Shown here in pieces: positions 17,202 through 30,974 of a stretch of DNA of 64,000 nt (position 1 is the stretch's first letter; each line of letters starts with the position of its first letter). The stretch comes from Methylocystaceae bacterium. Its GTDB lineage: Bacteria > Pseudomonadota > Alphaproteobacteria > Rhizobiales > Beijerinckiaceae. Both the position numbers and the translations under genes were made by a program. The notes under the pieces are model-generated. The model saw only the letters and a program-made list of their open reading frames with translations, was not told where the DNA came from and did not search any database. The stretch spans positions 23,530 through 87,529 of the forward strand of contig WSXZ01000022.1 in NCBI GenBank assembly GCA_009773555.1, read 5' to 3'.

Positions 17202-18305
17202 TTGGCGATTAGAGCCGCAGGCGCCGAAGCGCAGCACTGGCCCGATACGCTCGACGAGATTGCGCGTTTCCTAGATGCGCGTTTTGCAGCGCTGCTGTTC
17301 GAAGACCGGTGTTCGGCGCTGTTGGAGCTCAAGCATTCGACACGCGCCGAGAAAGCGTGGATCGTCGAATATCTGCGCAATCATCGCAAACTCGATCCGG
17401 TCAAGGCGCGAATCCTGGCTGAAATTGGCGTCGGTCGGGCGTTCTCGTCGGAAGACTTCGTCTCGCAGAACGAGCTTCATCAAAGCGGCGCCTACCAGCG
17501 CTGGATGGCGCCCTTCGGCCTGGCCGATATGATCGCCGGCGTCATTCATCGCTCCGAGACGGGCGTCTGCCTATTCGTCGCCTTTCGCGATGAGGCCGCA
17601 GGTCTCGTCGACATCGAGGCCAAGAGCCGCCTTGACGCGCTTCTGCCGCATCTCGCAAAGGCCATCGCGCGGCATAAGCCGGCGTCTGACGCATCGGCGC
17701 TCGTCGAATTGTTCGAGGAGCTGACGTCGCCCGTGCTTGTCGTCGACAGCAGGATGCGCGTCGTCCATAGGAATCGCAGCGCCGACGAGATGCTTGGCGA
17801 AGGCGACGCGCTGGCGATCTTTGGCAATACGCTGACGGTGCGCGATCCGCACGCGAAGGAGGCTTTGGAGCATGCGCTCGCCCAGATCGGCGGCGCTGAT
17901 GCGGAAGCCTTCGCGATCATGGTGAAACGCGGAGAGTCGCGCTGCTGCGTGATGCATGTGCTGCCGCTGTCCAAGGGACTGTCGGCGCTGTTTTTGCGAA
18001 GGCTCGCGCTCAATTCCAGCGAGGGTGGAGCGGTCGCCGCGGGCGTGTTCGGCCTCACCGCCCGCGAGAGTTCGGTGCTGCTCGCCATCGCCGAAGTGGG
18101 CGGCGTCCCGGCGACCGCGCGGGCGCTTGGTCTGAGCGAGGGAACTGTCAAAGGTTATCTGAAAAGCATTTTCCAGAAGACCGGCGCGACCCGCCAGGCG
18201 GATCTGGTCAAGCTCGTGCTTGCTCTGGAATCCCCGTTCCGCGCGCCGGAGCGCCATCTTCTGCCGACGGAGACGCTGTGTCGCCGCGTCGCCGGCGCCT
18301 CTTGA
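17202..18305 (+). CDS. LuxR-family transcriptional regulator with PAS-like sensor region
   Basis: A 367-residue regulator. The C-terminal 60 residues are a LuxR-type HTH: LTARESSVLLAIAEVGG, then ATARALGLSEGTVKGYLKSI and FQKTGATRQADLVKLV. The middle (about residues 170-270) has a PAS-like segment SPVLVVDSRMRVVHRNRSADEML. The N-terminal part is not recognised, and no autoinducer-binding signature or phosphoacceptor Asp is evident. It starts at a TTG (17202) with no better in-frame start. The disrupted TonB receptor/DUF2946 pair is divergent from it, so regulation of those genes is possible but unproven. Confidence 0.8.
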   Translation: MAIRAAGAEAQHWPDTLDEIARFLDARFAALLFEDRCSALLELKHSTRAEKAWIVEYLRNHRKLDPVKARILAEIGVGRAFSSEDFVSQNELHQSGAYQRWMAPFGLADMIAGVIHRSETGVCLFVAFRDEAAGLVDIEAKSRLDALLPHLAKAIARHKPASDASALVELFEELTSPVLVVDSRMRVVHRNRSADEMLGEGDALAIFGNTLTVRDPHAKEALEHALAQIGGADAEAFAIMVKRGESRCCVMHVLPLSKGLSALFLRRLALNSSEGGAVAAGVFGLTARESSVLLAIAEVGGVPATARALGLSEGTVKGYLKSIFQKTGATRQADLVKLVLALESPFRAPERHLLPTETLCRRVAGAS

Positions 18306-18367
18306 ACGACGCCGCAGCGCTTCTTAAATCGTTGCCAGCGCGGGCCGTAACGGACGCGCTAAGAGGC

Positions 18368-18415
18368 GCGGCGCGATAACGCTAGCGCGCCGCATGTCGC
18401 TCAACTGGAGGATAT
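18368..18415 (+). promoter_or_regulatory. Putative ROSE-type RNA thermometer in the hsp20 leader
   Basis: Two stem-loops precede the start codon. The first is a perfect 8-bp stem, GCGGCGCG (18368-18375) with CGCGCCGC (18386-18393). The second pairs ATGTCGCT (18394-18401) with AGGATAT (18409-18415), so the Shine-Dalgarno AGGA is bound by TCGCT with one bulged G. UYGCU opposite AGGA with a bulged G is the signature of ROSE elements in rhizobial small heat-shock genes, where heat melts the hairpin and frees the ribosome site. Confidence 0.65.
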
Positions 18416-18418
18416 GTC

Positions 18419-18883
18419 ATGCGTCAGTTCGATCTCTCTCCGCTGTACCGCCAGACCGTCGGCTTCGACCGTCTGTTCAACCTGCTTGATCAGGCCAGCG
18501 GTTTCGAGACGTCTCAAAGCTACCCGCCTTACAATATCGAGCGCACGGGCGAGAACGCCTATCGCGTGACCCTTGCGGTCGCGGGCTTCTCGCGCGAGGA
18601 ACTGTCCGTCGAGACCAAGGAAAACACCTTGGCCATCAAAGGCTCGAAAGAGCCGGCGCAGCCTGCGGAGGGCCGCGAGGTCCTGCATCAGGGCATTGCC
18701 GCGCGGGCCTTTGAGCGTCGGTTCCAGCTTGCCGACCATGTGGTCGTAACAGGCGCCAGCCTCGTCAACGGCTTGCTGCACGTCGATCTCGTGCGCGAGA
18801 TTCCGGAGGCGCAGAAGCCACGCCGCATCGACATCGGCGTGACGACGCCGTCCGCGACGATCGTCGAGTCAAAGGCCGCGTAA
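18419..18883 (+). CDS. Small heat-shock protein, Hsp20/IbpA family
   Basis: A 154-residue alpha-crystallin-domain chaperone that would hold unfolded proteins in the cytoplasm. The N-terminus FDLSPLYRQTVGFDRLFNLLD and the following YPPYNIERTGENAYRVTLAVAGF are typical of IbpA-like proteins. The domain spans about residues 35-130, and a C-terminal I-D-I anchoring motif (RRIDIGV) is present. The strong Shine-Dalgarno GGAGGA lies 6 bp before the ATG and is predicted to be sequestered in the leader hairpin. A strong terminator follows the gene. Confidence 0.96.
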   Translation: MRQFDLSPLYRQTVGFDRLFNLLDQASGFETSQSYPPYNIERTGENAYRVTLAVAGFSREELSVETKENTLAIKGSKEPAQPAEGREVLHQGIAARAFERRFQLADHVVVTGASLVNGLLHVDLVREIPEAQKPRRIDIGVTTPSATIVESKAA

Positions 18884-18910
18884 CGGCGGAAAGTTCAAAG
18901 GAAATGTCAG

Positions 18911-18930
18911 AGGCGCCCTTTCGGGCGCCT
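18911..18930. terminator. Bidirectional terminator between hsp20 and the convergent gene
   Basis: A perfect 8-bp stem AGGCGCCC with GGGCGCCT around a TTTC loop, immediately after hsp20 and directly before the stop of the convergent minus-strand gene. The flanking sequence on both sides is compatible with use in both directions. Confidence 0.85.
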
Positions 18931-18931
18931 C

Positions 18932-20377
18932 TTATCCGCCGGCTTTTGGCTTTGCGGCGCTGTCGGGCGTCTTCGCCGTCGCTGAACCCGTAGGGGCGGA
19001 AGCCGGCGGCGTGGACGCCGTCGGAGTCACGACAGTCGCGCCGCTCGCGCCTGATGGAGGAACGATCGCCCGGCGCGAGGAGCCTCCGGCGGCGCGGGCG
19101 GCCGCTGCGCGCTTCGCAGGGGTGGACACGCCAGGCGACGGGGCTGGCTTTTCGGCGATCTGCTCCGTTGGAGGCGCGGCGCTTGGCGCATGTTCAGCCG
19201 AGACCGGCGCTGGCGGCGTCGGAGCGCTCTCAGGGCTTTGCGGCGCCTGATGCGTCGCTTGTGTTTGCGGCGCGCTGGCGGGATCGGCTTTCGGCTCTCC
19301 AGACGCCGAATCCGCCGCCGGCTTGTCGGCGGGCGTTTCCTTGGCGGCCTGCGCCGAAGGAACAGCGCCAGAGTCCGGCGCCTTTTCAGCAGAGGCTGGC
19401 GCTGCCGGCTTATCTGAGCTTTCCGCGTTTGGCTGCGGCCCCTGGGCCGCTTGCGCCGGCGCAGGGACGCTGGCTTCGCCGGACCTTGGCTCTGGCGGAG
19501 CCGAAGTCGTGGGTTTTTCGCCGCCACTATTGGCGGCCGCCGCCGGAGGCGTAGCCTTTAAATCTGAACTCTGTTCCGGGCTTGGCGCGGGCGGCGTCTC
19601 AATGCCTTGCGCGGGCGGCGTCCTGGCGCTCTGAGCGTCAGGCTTGGGTTCCTGCGACTGGGCGGCGGCCGGCGCAGTCTTGGACTCGATCGACGTAGCT
19701 GCGGACGGCGCCGGGGTAGAGAGGGCTGCAGGCGCGGTCGCCATCGGCGTGGCGGAGGGCGCCTCGGGCTTTGTCGTCGGGGCGACTGCGCGCGAACTCT
19801 TCGACGCCGCGCTTTTCTCGGCCTGGCGAGCGCGCTGTTGGCTCGGGCTGTTCGGCGCCTTATCCGCCAAAGCAGCGCCGCCGGGCTGCTGGCGTCCCCG
19901 ATCCGCAGCCGGGCCGACGGCCCCGGGACCGCCGGCGCCCGGGGGCGGGTATGGAGTTCCGCCGGTCGACGGGGGGGCGCCGTAAGAATCGCCGCCGGAG
20001 GGACCGTAATCGCCGCCGTAGCGCGGACCCCGATCGTACATAGGCCGAGGTCCAAGTCTCACCGCGCGCAAAATACGGCCCTCGTAGGGGTCGATGATAA
20101 AGCGCATCTCGCCCTCACGGCGACTGACGCCGGTGGCGACGATCTGATCGCCTCGGCGACCGAGCGGTCCGACCAATTGAAAGCCGGTGCGCCCGAGGAT
20201 CGAAGCGACGGCGGGACGGGAGGCGAAGGCCGGCGGACCCGCGTCGGGAATTCGAGAGCGGAAGATGTTGGCGAACGGCCGAAAGAAAAACTGCGCGAAG
20301 GCGTGCTGCGGAACGGCGGCGCTTGCCGCCAGCGCCAACGCGAACGGCAAAACCGCTTTCCCCTTGAATGACCGCAT
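18932..20377 (-). CDS. Secreted protein with Ala/Pro/Ser-rich low-complexity tail
   Basis: A 481-residue protein with a clear signal peptide (KAVLPFALALAASAAVPQHAFAQ). A short folded region at about residues 50-112 (ASILGRTGFQLVGPLGRRG and FIIDPYEGRILRAVRL) resembles a PepSY-like or small envelope domain. From about residue 115 a Gly/Tyr/Pro segment leads into some 350 residues dominated by Ala, Pro, Ser, Gln, Glu and Lys, presumably unstructured. Related proteins in Hyphomicrobiales share the N-terminal part and vary in the tail. Function is unknown; the location is probably periplasmic. The low-complexity tail creates many spurious opposite-strand frames. Confidence 0.8.
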   Translation of the reverse strand: MRSFKGKAVLPFALALAASAAVPQHAFAQFFFRPFANIFRSRIPDAGPPAFASRPAVASILGRTGFQLVGPLGRRGDQIVATGVSRREGEMRFIIDPYEGRILRAVRLGPRPMYDRGPRYGGDYGPSGGDSYGAPPSTGGTPYPPPGAGGPGAVGPAADRGRQQPGGAALADKAPNSPSQQRARQAEKSAASKSSRAVAPTTKPEAPSATPMATAPAALSTPAPSAATSIESKTAPAAAQSQEPKPDAQSARTPPAQGIETPPAPSPEQSSDLKATPPAAAANSGGEKPTTSAPPEPRSGEASVPAPAQAAQGPQPNAESSDKPAAPASAEKAPDSGAVPSAQAAKETPADKPAADSASGEPKADPASAPQTQATHQAPQSPESAPTPPAPVSAEHAPSAAPPTEQIAEKPAPSPGVSTPAKRAAAARAAGGSSRRAIVPPSGASGATVVTPTASTPPASAPTGSATAKTPDSAAKPKAGG

Positions 20378-20820
20378 TGTTTCTTCCCTGTTCAGCCCTC
20401 TCGGCCGCGCGGATGCTCTGACAACATTGCGGCGAGCATTGGACGGGCAAGCGCCGAAAGCCCAAGCGATTGCTTGTCATATCAGCGCAAATCTGGCACT
20501 AACATAGCCCGCAAATATGTCAGCCTTGCTGACCTTAAGGCGGCGCTCGCTCTTGGAAGCTCTGTTTCATTTTCATGGTCGCCGCTCGACACGCGCCGCG
20601 GCCAACGTAAATGAGAGGGCTCGCACGGGCGCCCGTCCCTGCCTTGCGCCGGTCGCGAGACGAGGACGAGGGATTCGCTCCAACGTTGCGAATCTGCGTG
20701 CGGGGAATGCGAGAGTCGGGCTGTGACGATTTCGGTCACGCCTACGACAATTTTATGGTTCGATGAGCGGGCGGGAGGGGCGCAGAAATAGGCGCTCGGG
20801 CCTGTCGAGGAGAAGCCGAA
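20378..20820. other. 443-bp intergenic region upstream of gltB
   Basis: No convincing gene or RNA structure is seen. It separates divergent genes, so it should hold the promoters of the minus-strand secreted protein and of gltB. The short frames here lack ribosome sites and coding character. Confidence 0.6.
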
Positions 20821-25475
<4,655 letters not shown>

Positions 25476-25611
25476 GATTGGGACTCGTAAATCGCGGAGG
25501 CGGCGGTTAAGCGTTGCCTTTGCCTTTCCCAGCAATGATTGTTAAAGAGGAGGAGTAGGGCTAACCTGCTTTAAACGCGCGGTTTTTCCCTGACGGCGGC
25601 CAGGAAGCCTG

Positions 25612-26817
25612 ATGCGAGACGACTCCAGAGTCTACAGCCTGCCGCGTTGGCCCGCGATGCGTTGGCTCGTCAACCCGGGGCATGGCGCAACTCGCGACAT
25701 CCAAGTGGCGTTGATTGGCGGGTTGTTCGGAACCCTGCCAGTCTTCTTTGGCGGCGTCATCAATACGATTGCCGTGTCGGGAGCGATTGCAGCGCGCGAA
25801 CAGACGCTCCCTTTCGTCGCTTGGTTCGTCTTTGAAATCGTGCTCGGAGTCGTGCGTCTGGTCGTGCTGAGCATCTCGCGTCGCGACGCCCTCGCGCAAC
25901 GCCAGACGCCGACCGATGTCTATCTCCTGCTTCAGCTTTTATGGAGCAGTGGCGTCGGCTACGGCGCTTTTATAAGCCTCGCGAGCGGCGACTGGGTGTC
26001 CGCGACGCTCGCTTGTCTGTCTGGGACCGCCATGGCCGGCGGCATCGGATTTCGCAATTTTGGCGCGCCGCGTCTCGCCGGCGCAATGATCCTGACGAGC
26101 CTCGGCCCGTTTCTGCCGGGCGCTGCCCTCTCTGGCGAGCCGTTGCTTTATCTCGTGTTTCTTCAGATTCCCCTCTATCTCGCCGCCATGATCGCCGCCG
26201 CCTACAGCCTGAACAAAATGCTTATTGCGACGATGCAGGCCGAACGCTTAAACGACCACCGGGCCAAGCATGATGCGCTCACCGGCCTGTCGAACCGCGT
26301 CGGACTCGCCGCCGCCGTCGACGCGAACCTGAATAACGCGCCGACGCACGGCGGCGATTTGGCCGTCCTTTTTCTTGATCTCGACAACTTCAAAGCGGTC
26401 AACGACACGTTCGGACACGCCGCTGGAGACAGGCTGCTCAAATCGGTGGCGGAGCGCCTCCGCCAGTCCTTGCGCGCGACCGACGTGGCGGCGCGGATTG
26501 GCGGCGACGAATTCGTGGTGCTCGCCAAGAGTTTGACGAGCGAGCAGGCGGCGGAGCTGAGTCACCGGCTGACGAATTCCATATCGGCGCCGTATGACCT
26601 CGGCGACGGCGTTCAAGCGACGATCGGAGTCAGCGTCGGCGTAGCTCTGGTGCCGGAACACGGCGCGGACGCCGAGGCGCTTCTCGCGGTGGCCGACGAA
26701 GCGCTTTACGAGGCGAAGGCTCAGCGGCAGGTGAAATTGCTGCACACCCTCGTCAAGGAGGATCAGTCTCGCCGCATCGCGCCGGCGGCGCGCGGCAAGA
26801 GCCCCGGCACTCGATAG
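25612..26817 (+). CDS. Membrane-bound diguanylate cyclase (GGDEF)
   Basis: A 401-residue protein with about six hydrophobic segments in the first ~205 residues, then a cytoplasmic GGDEF domain. HDALTGLSNRVGL opens the domain, LFLDLDNFKAVND binds metal, and RIGGDEFVVL is the active loop. An inhibitory-site RxxD (RATD) lies five residues before GGDEF, so product feedback is expected. It would make cyclic di-GMP from GTP. It sits between gltB and gltD on the same strand, 136 bp after gltB and 199 bp before gltD, an unusual insertion into the glutamate synthase pair. The membrane ligand is unknown. Confidence 0.93.
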   Translation: MRDDSRVYSLPRWPAMRWLVNPGHGATRDIQVALIGGLFGTLPVFFGGVINTIAVSGAIAAREQTLPFVAWFVFEIVLGVVRLVVLSISRRDALAQRQTPTDVYLLLQLLWSSGVGYGAFISLASGDWVSATLACLSGTAMAGGIGFRNFGAPRLAGAMILTSLGPFLPGAALSGEPLLYLVFLQIPLYLAAMIAAAYSLNKMLIATMQAERLNDHRAKHDALTGLSNRVGLAAAVDANLNNAPTHGGDLAVLFLDLDNFKAVNDTFGHAAGDRLLKSVAERLRQSLRATDVAARIGGDEFVVLAKSLTSEQAAELSHRLTNSISAPYDLGDGVQATIGVSVGVALVPEHGADAEALLAVADEALYEAKAQRQVKLLHTLVKEDQSRRIAPAARGKSPGTR

Positions 26818-27016
26818 TGCATGCTGGCGACGGTCGGCTCATAACGCCGAAGCTTCGCGGCTTGACGGCGACCCCTCGAAAGCGTTTAGAAAACATCCAA
26901 GATTGCGGCGGCTCAGCGCGCTCCGGAAAGCGAATTCGCTTTTTCGCGCCAGACTGCCGCGCCAATGAGAAATGCCGTTGCGGCCACGACGCGCGGCGCG
27001 AGAGGTGCGCGATAAG

Positions 27017-28435
27017 ATGGGTAAGGTGACCGGGTTTCTCGAGATCGACCGGCATGACCGCAAATATAAGCCGGCGGCCGACCGCATTCGCCATTATCGC
27101 GAATTCGTCATTCCGTTGTCGGACGAGACGACGCGCAGCCAGGCCTCGCGCTGCATGGATTGCGGCATTCCATTTTGCCACAACGGCTGTCCGGTCAATA
27201 ATCAGATTCCCGACTGGAATGACCTCGTCTACCATGGCGAGTGGCGGCGCGCGCTCGTCAATCTCCATTCCACCAACAACTTCCCGGAGTTCACGGGCCG
27301 CGTCTGTCCGGCGCCCTGCGAAGCGTCGTGCACGCTGAATCTTCAGGACCAGCCGGTCACCATCAAGACCATCGAATGCGCGATCATCGATCGTGGCTTC
27401 GAGCAGGGCTGGGTGGTTCCCGAGCCGCCCAAGCGCAAAACAGGCAAGAAGATCGCCGTCGTCGGCTCCGGGCCGGCGGGACTTGCGGCGGCCCAGCAGC
27501 TGGCGCGCGCCGGCCATGACGTGCATGTCTACGAAAAGCAAGCAAAGGCCGGCGGCCTGCTGCGCTACGGCATTCCCGATTTCAAGATGGAAAAGCACCT
27601 CATCGACCGTCGCGTTCAGCAGATGGAGGCGGAAGGGGCGGTGTTTCACTGCGGCGTTCATGTCGGCGTCGATCTGTCCGCCGACGCGCTGGTCACGGGC
27701 CATGACGCCGTTGTCCTCGCCGGCGGCGCCGAACAGCCGCGCGATCTGTCGATCCCAGGCCGCGAATTGCGCGGGGTTCACTTCGCGATGGATTTTCTGC
27801 CGCAACAAAATCGCCGGGTCTCGGGTGAGCCGCTGTCAACCAACGAGCCGATCCTCGCCACCGGCAAACATGTCGTGGTCATCGGCGGCGGCGACACCGG
27901 CTCGGACTGCATCGGCACCTCGGTGCGCCAGGGGGCGCTTTCGGTCACCCAGCTCGAAATCATGCCGCTTCCCCCCGAAAAGGAAAACAAGCTGCAGACG
28001 TGGCCCGACTGGCCGCTGAAGCTGCGCACGTCCTCCTCACATGACGAGGGTTCGTCGCGCGAATTTTCGGTGCTGACGCGCGAATTCGAAGGCGCGGAAG
28101 GCGCGGTGAAGGCGCTGCGCTGCGTGCGCGTTGACGGGAAAATGCAGGAGGAGCCCGGGAGCGACTTCAGGCTCAAGGCCGATCTCGTGCTTCTCGCGAT
28201 GGGCTTTGTGTCGCCGATGCGGGAAGGCCTGCTCGAAACGCTCGGGGTCGATCTCGATTCGCGCGGCAATGTCGCGGCGGACACGCGCGCCTATCGGGCG
28301 TCTCGCGAGAAGATCTTCGCCTGCGGAGACATGCGGCGCGGACAATCGCTCGTCGTCTGGGCCATTCGCGAGGGACGCCAATGCGCCCACTCAGTGGACG
28401 AATTCCTGATGGGCGAAACCAATCTGCCAAGGTGA
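27017..28435 (+). CDS. gltD: Glutamate synthase small subunit
   Basis: A 472-residue GOGAT beta chain that feeds electrons from NADPH via FAD and 4Fe-4S clusters to GltB. I start at ATG 27017 ([12 protein letters not shown]), the family N-terminus, rather than at the longer frame. Cluster cysteines are in [17 protein letters not shown] and CPAPCEASC. The FAD-binding [15 protein letters not shown] and NADPH-binding [11 protein letters not shown] motifs and the C-terminal [17 protein letters not shown] are all intact. A small membrane-protein gene follows after 6 bp. Confidence 0.97.
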   Translation: MGKVTGFLEIDRHDRKYKPAADRIRHYREFVIPLSDETTRSQASRCMDCGIPFCHNGCPVNNQIPDWNDLVYHGEWRRALVNLHSTNNFPEFTGRVCPAPCEASCTLNLQDQPVTIKTIECAIIDRGFEQGWVVPEPPKRKTGKKIAVVGSGPAGLAAAQQLARAGHDVHVYEKQAKAGGLLRYGIPDFKMEKHLIDRRVQQMEAEGAVFHCGVHVGVDLSADALVTGHDAVVLAGGAEQPRDLSIPGRELRGVHFAMDFLPQQNRRVSGEPLSTNEPILATGKHVVVIGGGDTGSDCIGTSVRQGALSVTQLEIMPLPPEKENKLQTWPDWPLKLRTSSSHDEGSSREFSVLTREFEGAEGAVKALRCVRVDGKMQEEPGSDFRLKADLVLLAMGFVSPMREGLLETLGVDLDSRGNVAADTRAYRASREKIFACGDMRRGQSLVVWAIREGRQCAHSVDEFLMGETNLPR

Positions 28436-28441
28436 GAGTAA

Positions 28442-28651
28442 ATGGTCAGTGAAAAGCTAAATCTCTGGTATTGTGATACCTTCGTCAGCACGCCCTGGCA
28501 GTTTTACCTTCTCATCGTGCCGCTCTTGGGGGCCTTCTTCTATGGCCGCGGGAAATACAAGATCGCTTGGTCTCTGATCGGCGTTTGGCTCGCCATCCAA
28601 TTGATCTTTTCGGCGCTCACCAATCTCGTGTTCACTTGCTCGCTCGAATAG
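28442..28651 (+). CDS. Small membrane protein, unknown function
   Basis: A 69-residue protein with two predicted helices (FYLLIVPLLGAFFYG and WSLIGVWLAIQLIFSALTNLVF). It starts 6 bp after gltD with a GAGAG ribosome site, so it is probably cotranscribed. A strong terminator directly after it supports a real gene at the end of the operon. I do not recognise a family. Confidence 0.65.
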   Translation: MVSEKLNLWYCDTFVSTPWQFYLLIVPLLGAFFYGRGKYKIAWSLIGVWLAIQLIFSALTNLVFTCSLE

Positions 28652-28662
28652 GGCGCAAAAGA

Positions 28663-28688
28663 AAAGGCCCCGGCAAACCGGGGCCTTT
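28663..28688. terminator. Rho-independent terminator, probably bidirectional
   Basis: A perfect 11-bp stem AAAGGCCCCGG with CCGGGGCCTTT and a CAAA loop. The A-run on the left and T-run on the right allow termination of both the gltD-side operon and the convergent L,D-transpeptidase. Confidence 0.92.
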
Positions 28689-28707
28689 CGTTTGACAGAG
28701 AGCCGGC

Positions 28708-29436
28708 TTAGAGCACGACGACCGTGGCGCCCACCTTCACGCGGCTGAACAGATCGGTCACGTCGTTGTTCAGCATTCGGATGCAGCCTGACGAAACCGC
28801 CTGTCCGATCGTCCAGGGCTCGTTCGAGCCGTGGATGCGGAACATCGTGTCGCGATTGCCCGAGAAAAGATACATCGCACGCGCGCCGAGCGGGTTGTCC
28901 TCGCCGCCAGTCATGTGGCGCGGCAGATCGGGGCGGCGCTTCAACATCGCCGCCGGAGGCGTCCAATCCGGCCATGCTTCCTTGCGGCCGATGTGCGTCC
29001 GGCCTTTCCAAGTGAAGCCCTGGCGGCCGACGCCGACGCCGTAGCGCACGGCCTGTCCGTTCGGCAGCGACAGATAGAGATAGCGGTTGTTTGTGTCGAC
29101 GGTGATGGTGCCAGGACGCTCATTGGTCGGATCCTGCACGATTTCGCGGGTCGTGGTCGGATATTCGCGCGCGAGCCGCGCATCTTCTTGATCCCCGTAG
29201 TAGGCCTGCGGGTCCTGCGCGGCGTAATTGGCCTGCTGATCCTGGCCGCCATAGTAAGCTTGCTGCTCACGCGCGTCATAGTAGGACGCGGTCATCTCCT
29301 GTGCGCCCGCCGACGGATCAAACAGCGCCATGAAGGAGCTTTCCTCAGCGTTGACGGCGGAAGACGAAAGTCCCGCAAAAGCGGCGACGGCGGCGACCTT
29401 CAGAAAGCGGCTGGCGTTGAATTCACGGCGGGACAT
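28708..29436 (-). CDS. L,D-transpeptidase (ErfK/YbiS/YcfS family)
   Basis: A 242-residue exported enzyme predicted to form 3-3 peptidoglycan cross-links or anchor proteins. I start at ATG 29436 (MSRREFNASRFLKVAAVAAF), which gives a signal peptide ending SSAVNA; the longer frame is not credible. The YkuD domain occupies the C-terminal half, with IHGSNEPWTIG and the catalytic Cys in SSGCIRM. Between the signal and the domain is a Gln/Tyr/Asp-rich repeat (QQAYYGGQDQQANYAAQDPQ), probably a flexible linker. Confidence 0.93.
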   Translation of the reverse strand: MSRREFNASRFLKVAAVAAFAGLSSSAVNAEESSFMALFDPSAGAQEMTASYYDAREQQAYYGGQDQQANYAAQDPQAYYGDQEDARLAREYPTTTREIVQDPTNERPGTITVDTNNRYLYLSLPNGQAVRYGVGVGRQGFTWKGRTHIGRKEAWPDWTPPAAMLKRRPDLPRHMTGGEDNPLGARAMYLFSGNRDTMFRIHGSNEPWTIGQAVSSGCIRMLNNDVTDLFSRVKVGATVVVL

Positions 29437-29518
29437 GACGGCGGCTCCACAATTTCTCTGTCGTGCAGAGAGAATGCAAAACCCCCGAAAAGCGTTCCGT
29501 GCGCGAACGCACAAATCG

Positions 29519-30844
29519 TCAGCGCGGCTGAGAAGGGGCGTTCGCCGCCGGGCGCCAGCTGTAGTCGTCGGCGCGATTGCTGCGCGGATTCTGGTCCCCG
29601 CCCTCGACGAAAACATGTCGCGCGAGCGCCTGCGCGGGCGTGCCTGCGTCCGCCGCCGCTTTGCCGGCCGGGGTTCTTCTGGCGAGCTCTGTCGCCGCTC
29701 CGGCGCCCGTCAGTTGCTGCGTCGGGCCGACGGCAGGTCGTTCGGGTAAGCTCGGCGCCGCCGACGGCCCGCCAACGGGCGAGCGGAATACGATCGGCTG
29801 ACCGTCCGCTGGGGCCGCCGCCACGGGTTGCTGGGGCGCAGTCGCGCCCCCCGCCTCAGGCTGGGGCGTCGCCGGCGCGCCAGCGACGGGAGCCTGCTGG
29901 CGAGAGGCGTCGTAATATTTCTTGATCTCGCCTTCGACGAAATGGGCGACGCTGCGCGCGCCGGCATCGGTGAAGTGCACGCCGTCCGCAGAGCGCAGCT
30001 TAACGATCTGGCCGTTGATGTCCGGACCGAAAGCGCTGTACTGCCCATGTTCGTCGGTCATCGCGTCCCAGAGATCGACATAGGGAATATTGGCGTGCGC
30101 CGCGCGCGCCTTGAAGATTTCATTGAGCTGCGCCATGTCGGCGGACAGCCGCTCGTTCTTCATGACCGGCAGACCGACCCAAATGACCGGAATATTCTTT
30201 TCCTTAAAAGCCGCAATCACCGCATCGACCCGCGCTGCGTAGAGTTCGCGCCATCGCGGCGACAGCGGCTCGATTGACTCTTGACCCTGCTGGATCGCTT
30301 GACGATCATTGCTGCCGAGCATGACGACGGCGACATTGATCTTCTGCGGGTCGGCGGCGATCTCTTTCGCCGCCTTGGGCCAATCGTAGAAGTCTTCGCG
30401 CACGAGACCGCTGCTTTCCCGGCCTTTTCGAAGGATGGCGACGTCTGGTCGATCCGAAAACCCGTCTTTCAGGCCGTTGGCAAGAAGCAGCCCCAGAGTG
30501 TCGCCGATCGTCGCGACAACGAATGTTGGCTGGGTGACGGCCGTGTTCTGAGCCTGGTCGGGGGCGGCGCCGTCCTTACGCTTCGCCGCGCGTCGCGGAT
30601 TATCCGTCTGGCCGTGCCAGTATGTCGGGGCGCGATTCTCGCGGTGCGGCATGATCCGTCGCACTCTTGGCTCGCCGCGAGGTCCCCAGCCATGCTGCGG
30701 ATGGCCGCCAAAGATGCCGCCAAAAAATTCCGTAAAGGGGTCCTGCGCGAAGGACGCGCCGGGCGTCGCGCACGTCAACAATACGCCAAGAAAGAGCGCC
30801 ATAATACGGCGCAGGGTCTGTAAGCTCCTAGACATGGACGCCAT
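29519..30844 (-). CDS. SGNH/GDSL-like hydrolase (DUF459) with Thr at the nucleophile position
   Basis: A ~440-residue exported protein. Signal peptide IMALFLGVLLTCATPGASFAQ, then a SGNH fold from about residue 105 to 310, then a Pro/Ala/Gln-rich tail. Block I reads IGDTLGLLLANGL where GDSL-type enzymes have Ser, so the nucleophile is Thr (codon 30497-30499). Block III MLGSNDRQ and block V DGVHFTDAG keep the oxyanion Asn and the Asp/His pair. DUF459 members are periplasmic and likely act on envelope or polysaccharide esters. Starts at 30844 or 30835 are both possible. Whether the Thr form is catalytic is open. Confidence 0.8.
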   Translation of the reverse strand: MASMSRSLQTLRRIMALFLGVLLTCATPGASFAQDPFTEFFGGIFGGHPQHGWGPRGEPRVRRIMPHRENRAPTYWHGQTDNPRRAAKRKDGAAPDQAQNTAVTQPTFVVATIGDTLGLLLANGLKDGFSDRPDVAILRKGRESSGLVREDFYDWPKAAKEIAADPQKINVAVVMLGSNDRQAIQQGQESIEPLSPRWRELYAARVDAVIAAFKEKNIPVIWVGLPVMKNERLSADMAQLNEIFKARAAHANIPYVDLWDAMTDEHGQYSAFGPDINGQIVKLRSADGVHFTDAGARSVAHFVEGEIKKYYDASRQQAPVAGAPATPQPEAGGATAPQQPVAAAPADGQPIVFRSPVGGPSAAPSLPERPAVGPTQQLTGAGAATELARRTPAGKAAADAGTPAQALARHVFVEGGDQNPRSNRADDYSWRPAANAPSQPR

Positions 30845-30974
30845 TATAGCGCGTCCCGAACGCCTTGGCATCCTCGTTGCGATTCATCACTTAATTGTGT
30901 GGCGCATAGCCTTGACGCATGGAGCGGTTTTGGCGTCAATCGTCAGCAACTGGGCGGGATTTAGGAGAAGCGAG

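Noticed and set aside
19011..20043. Several plus-strand frames opposite the low-complexity secreted protein
   Set aside because: Repetitive GC-rich Ala/Pro coding on the minus strand keeps other frames open; none has a start context or domain.
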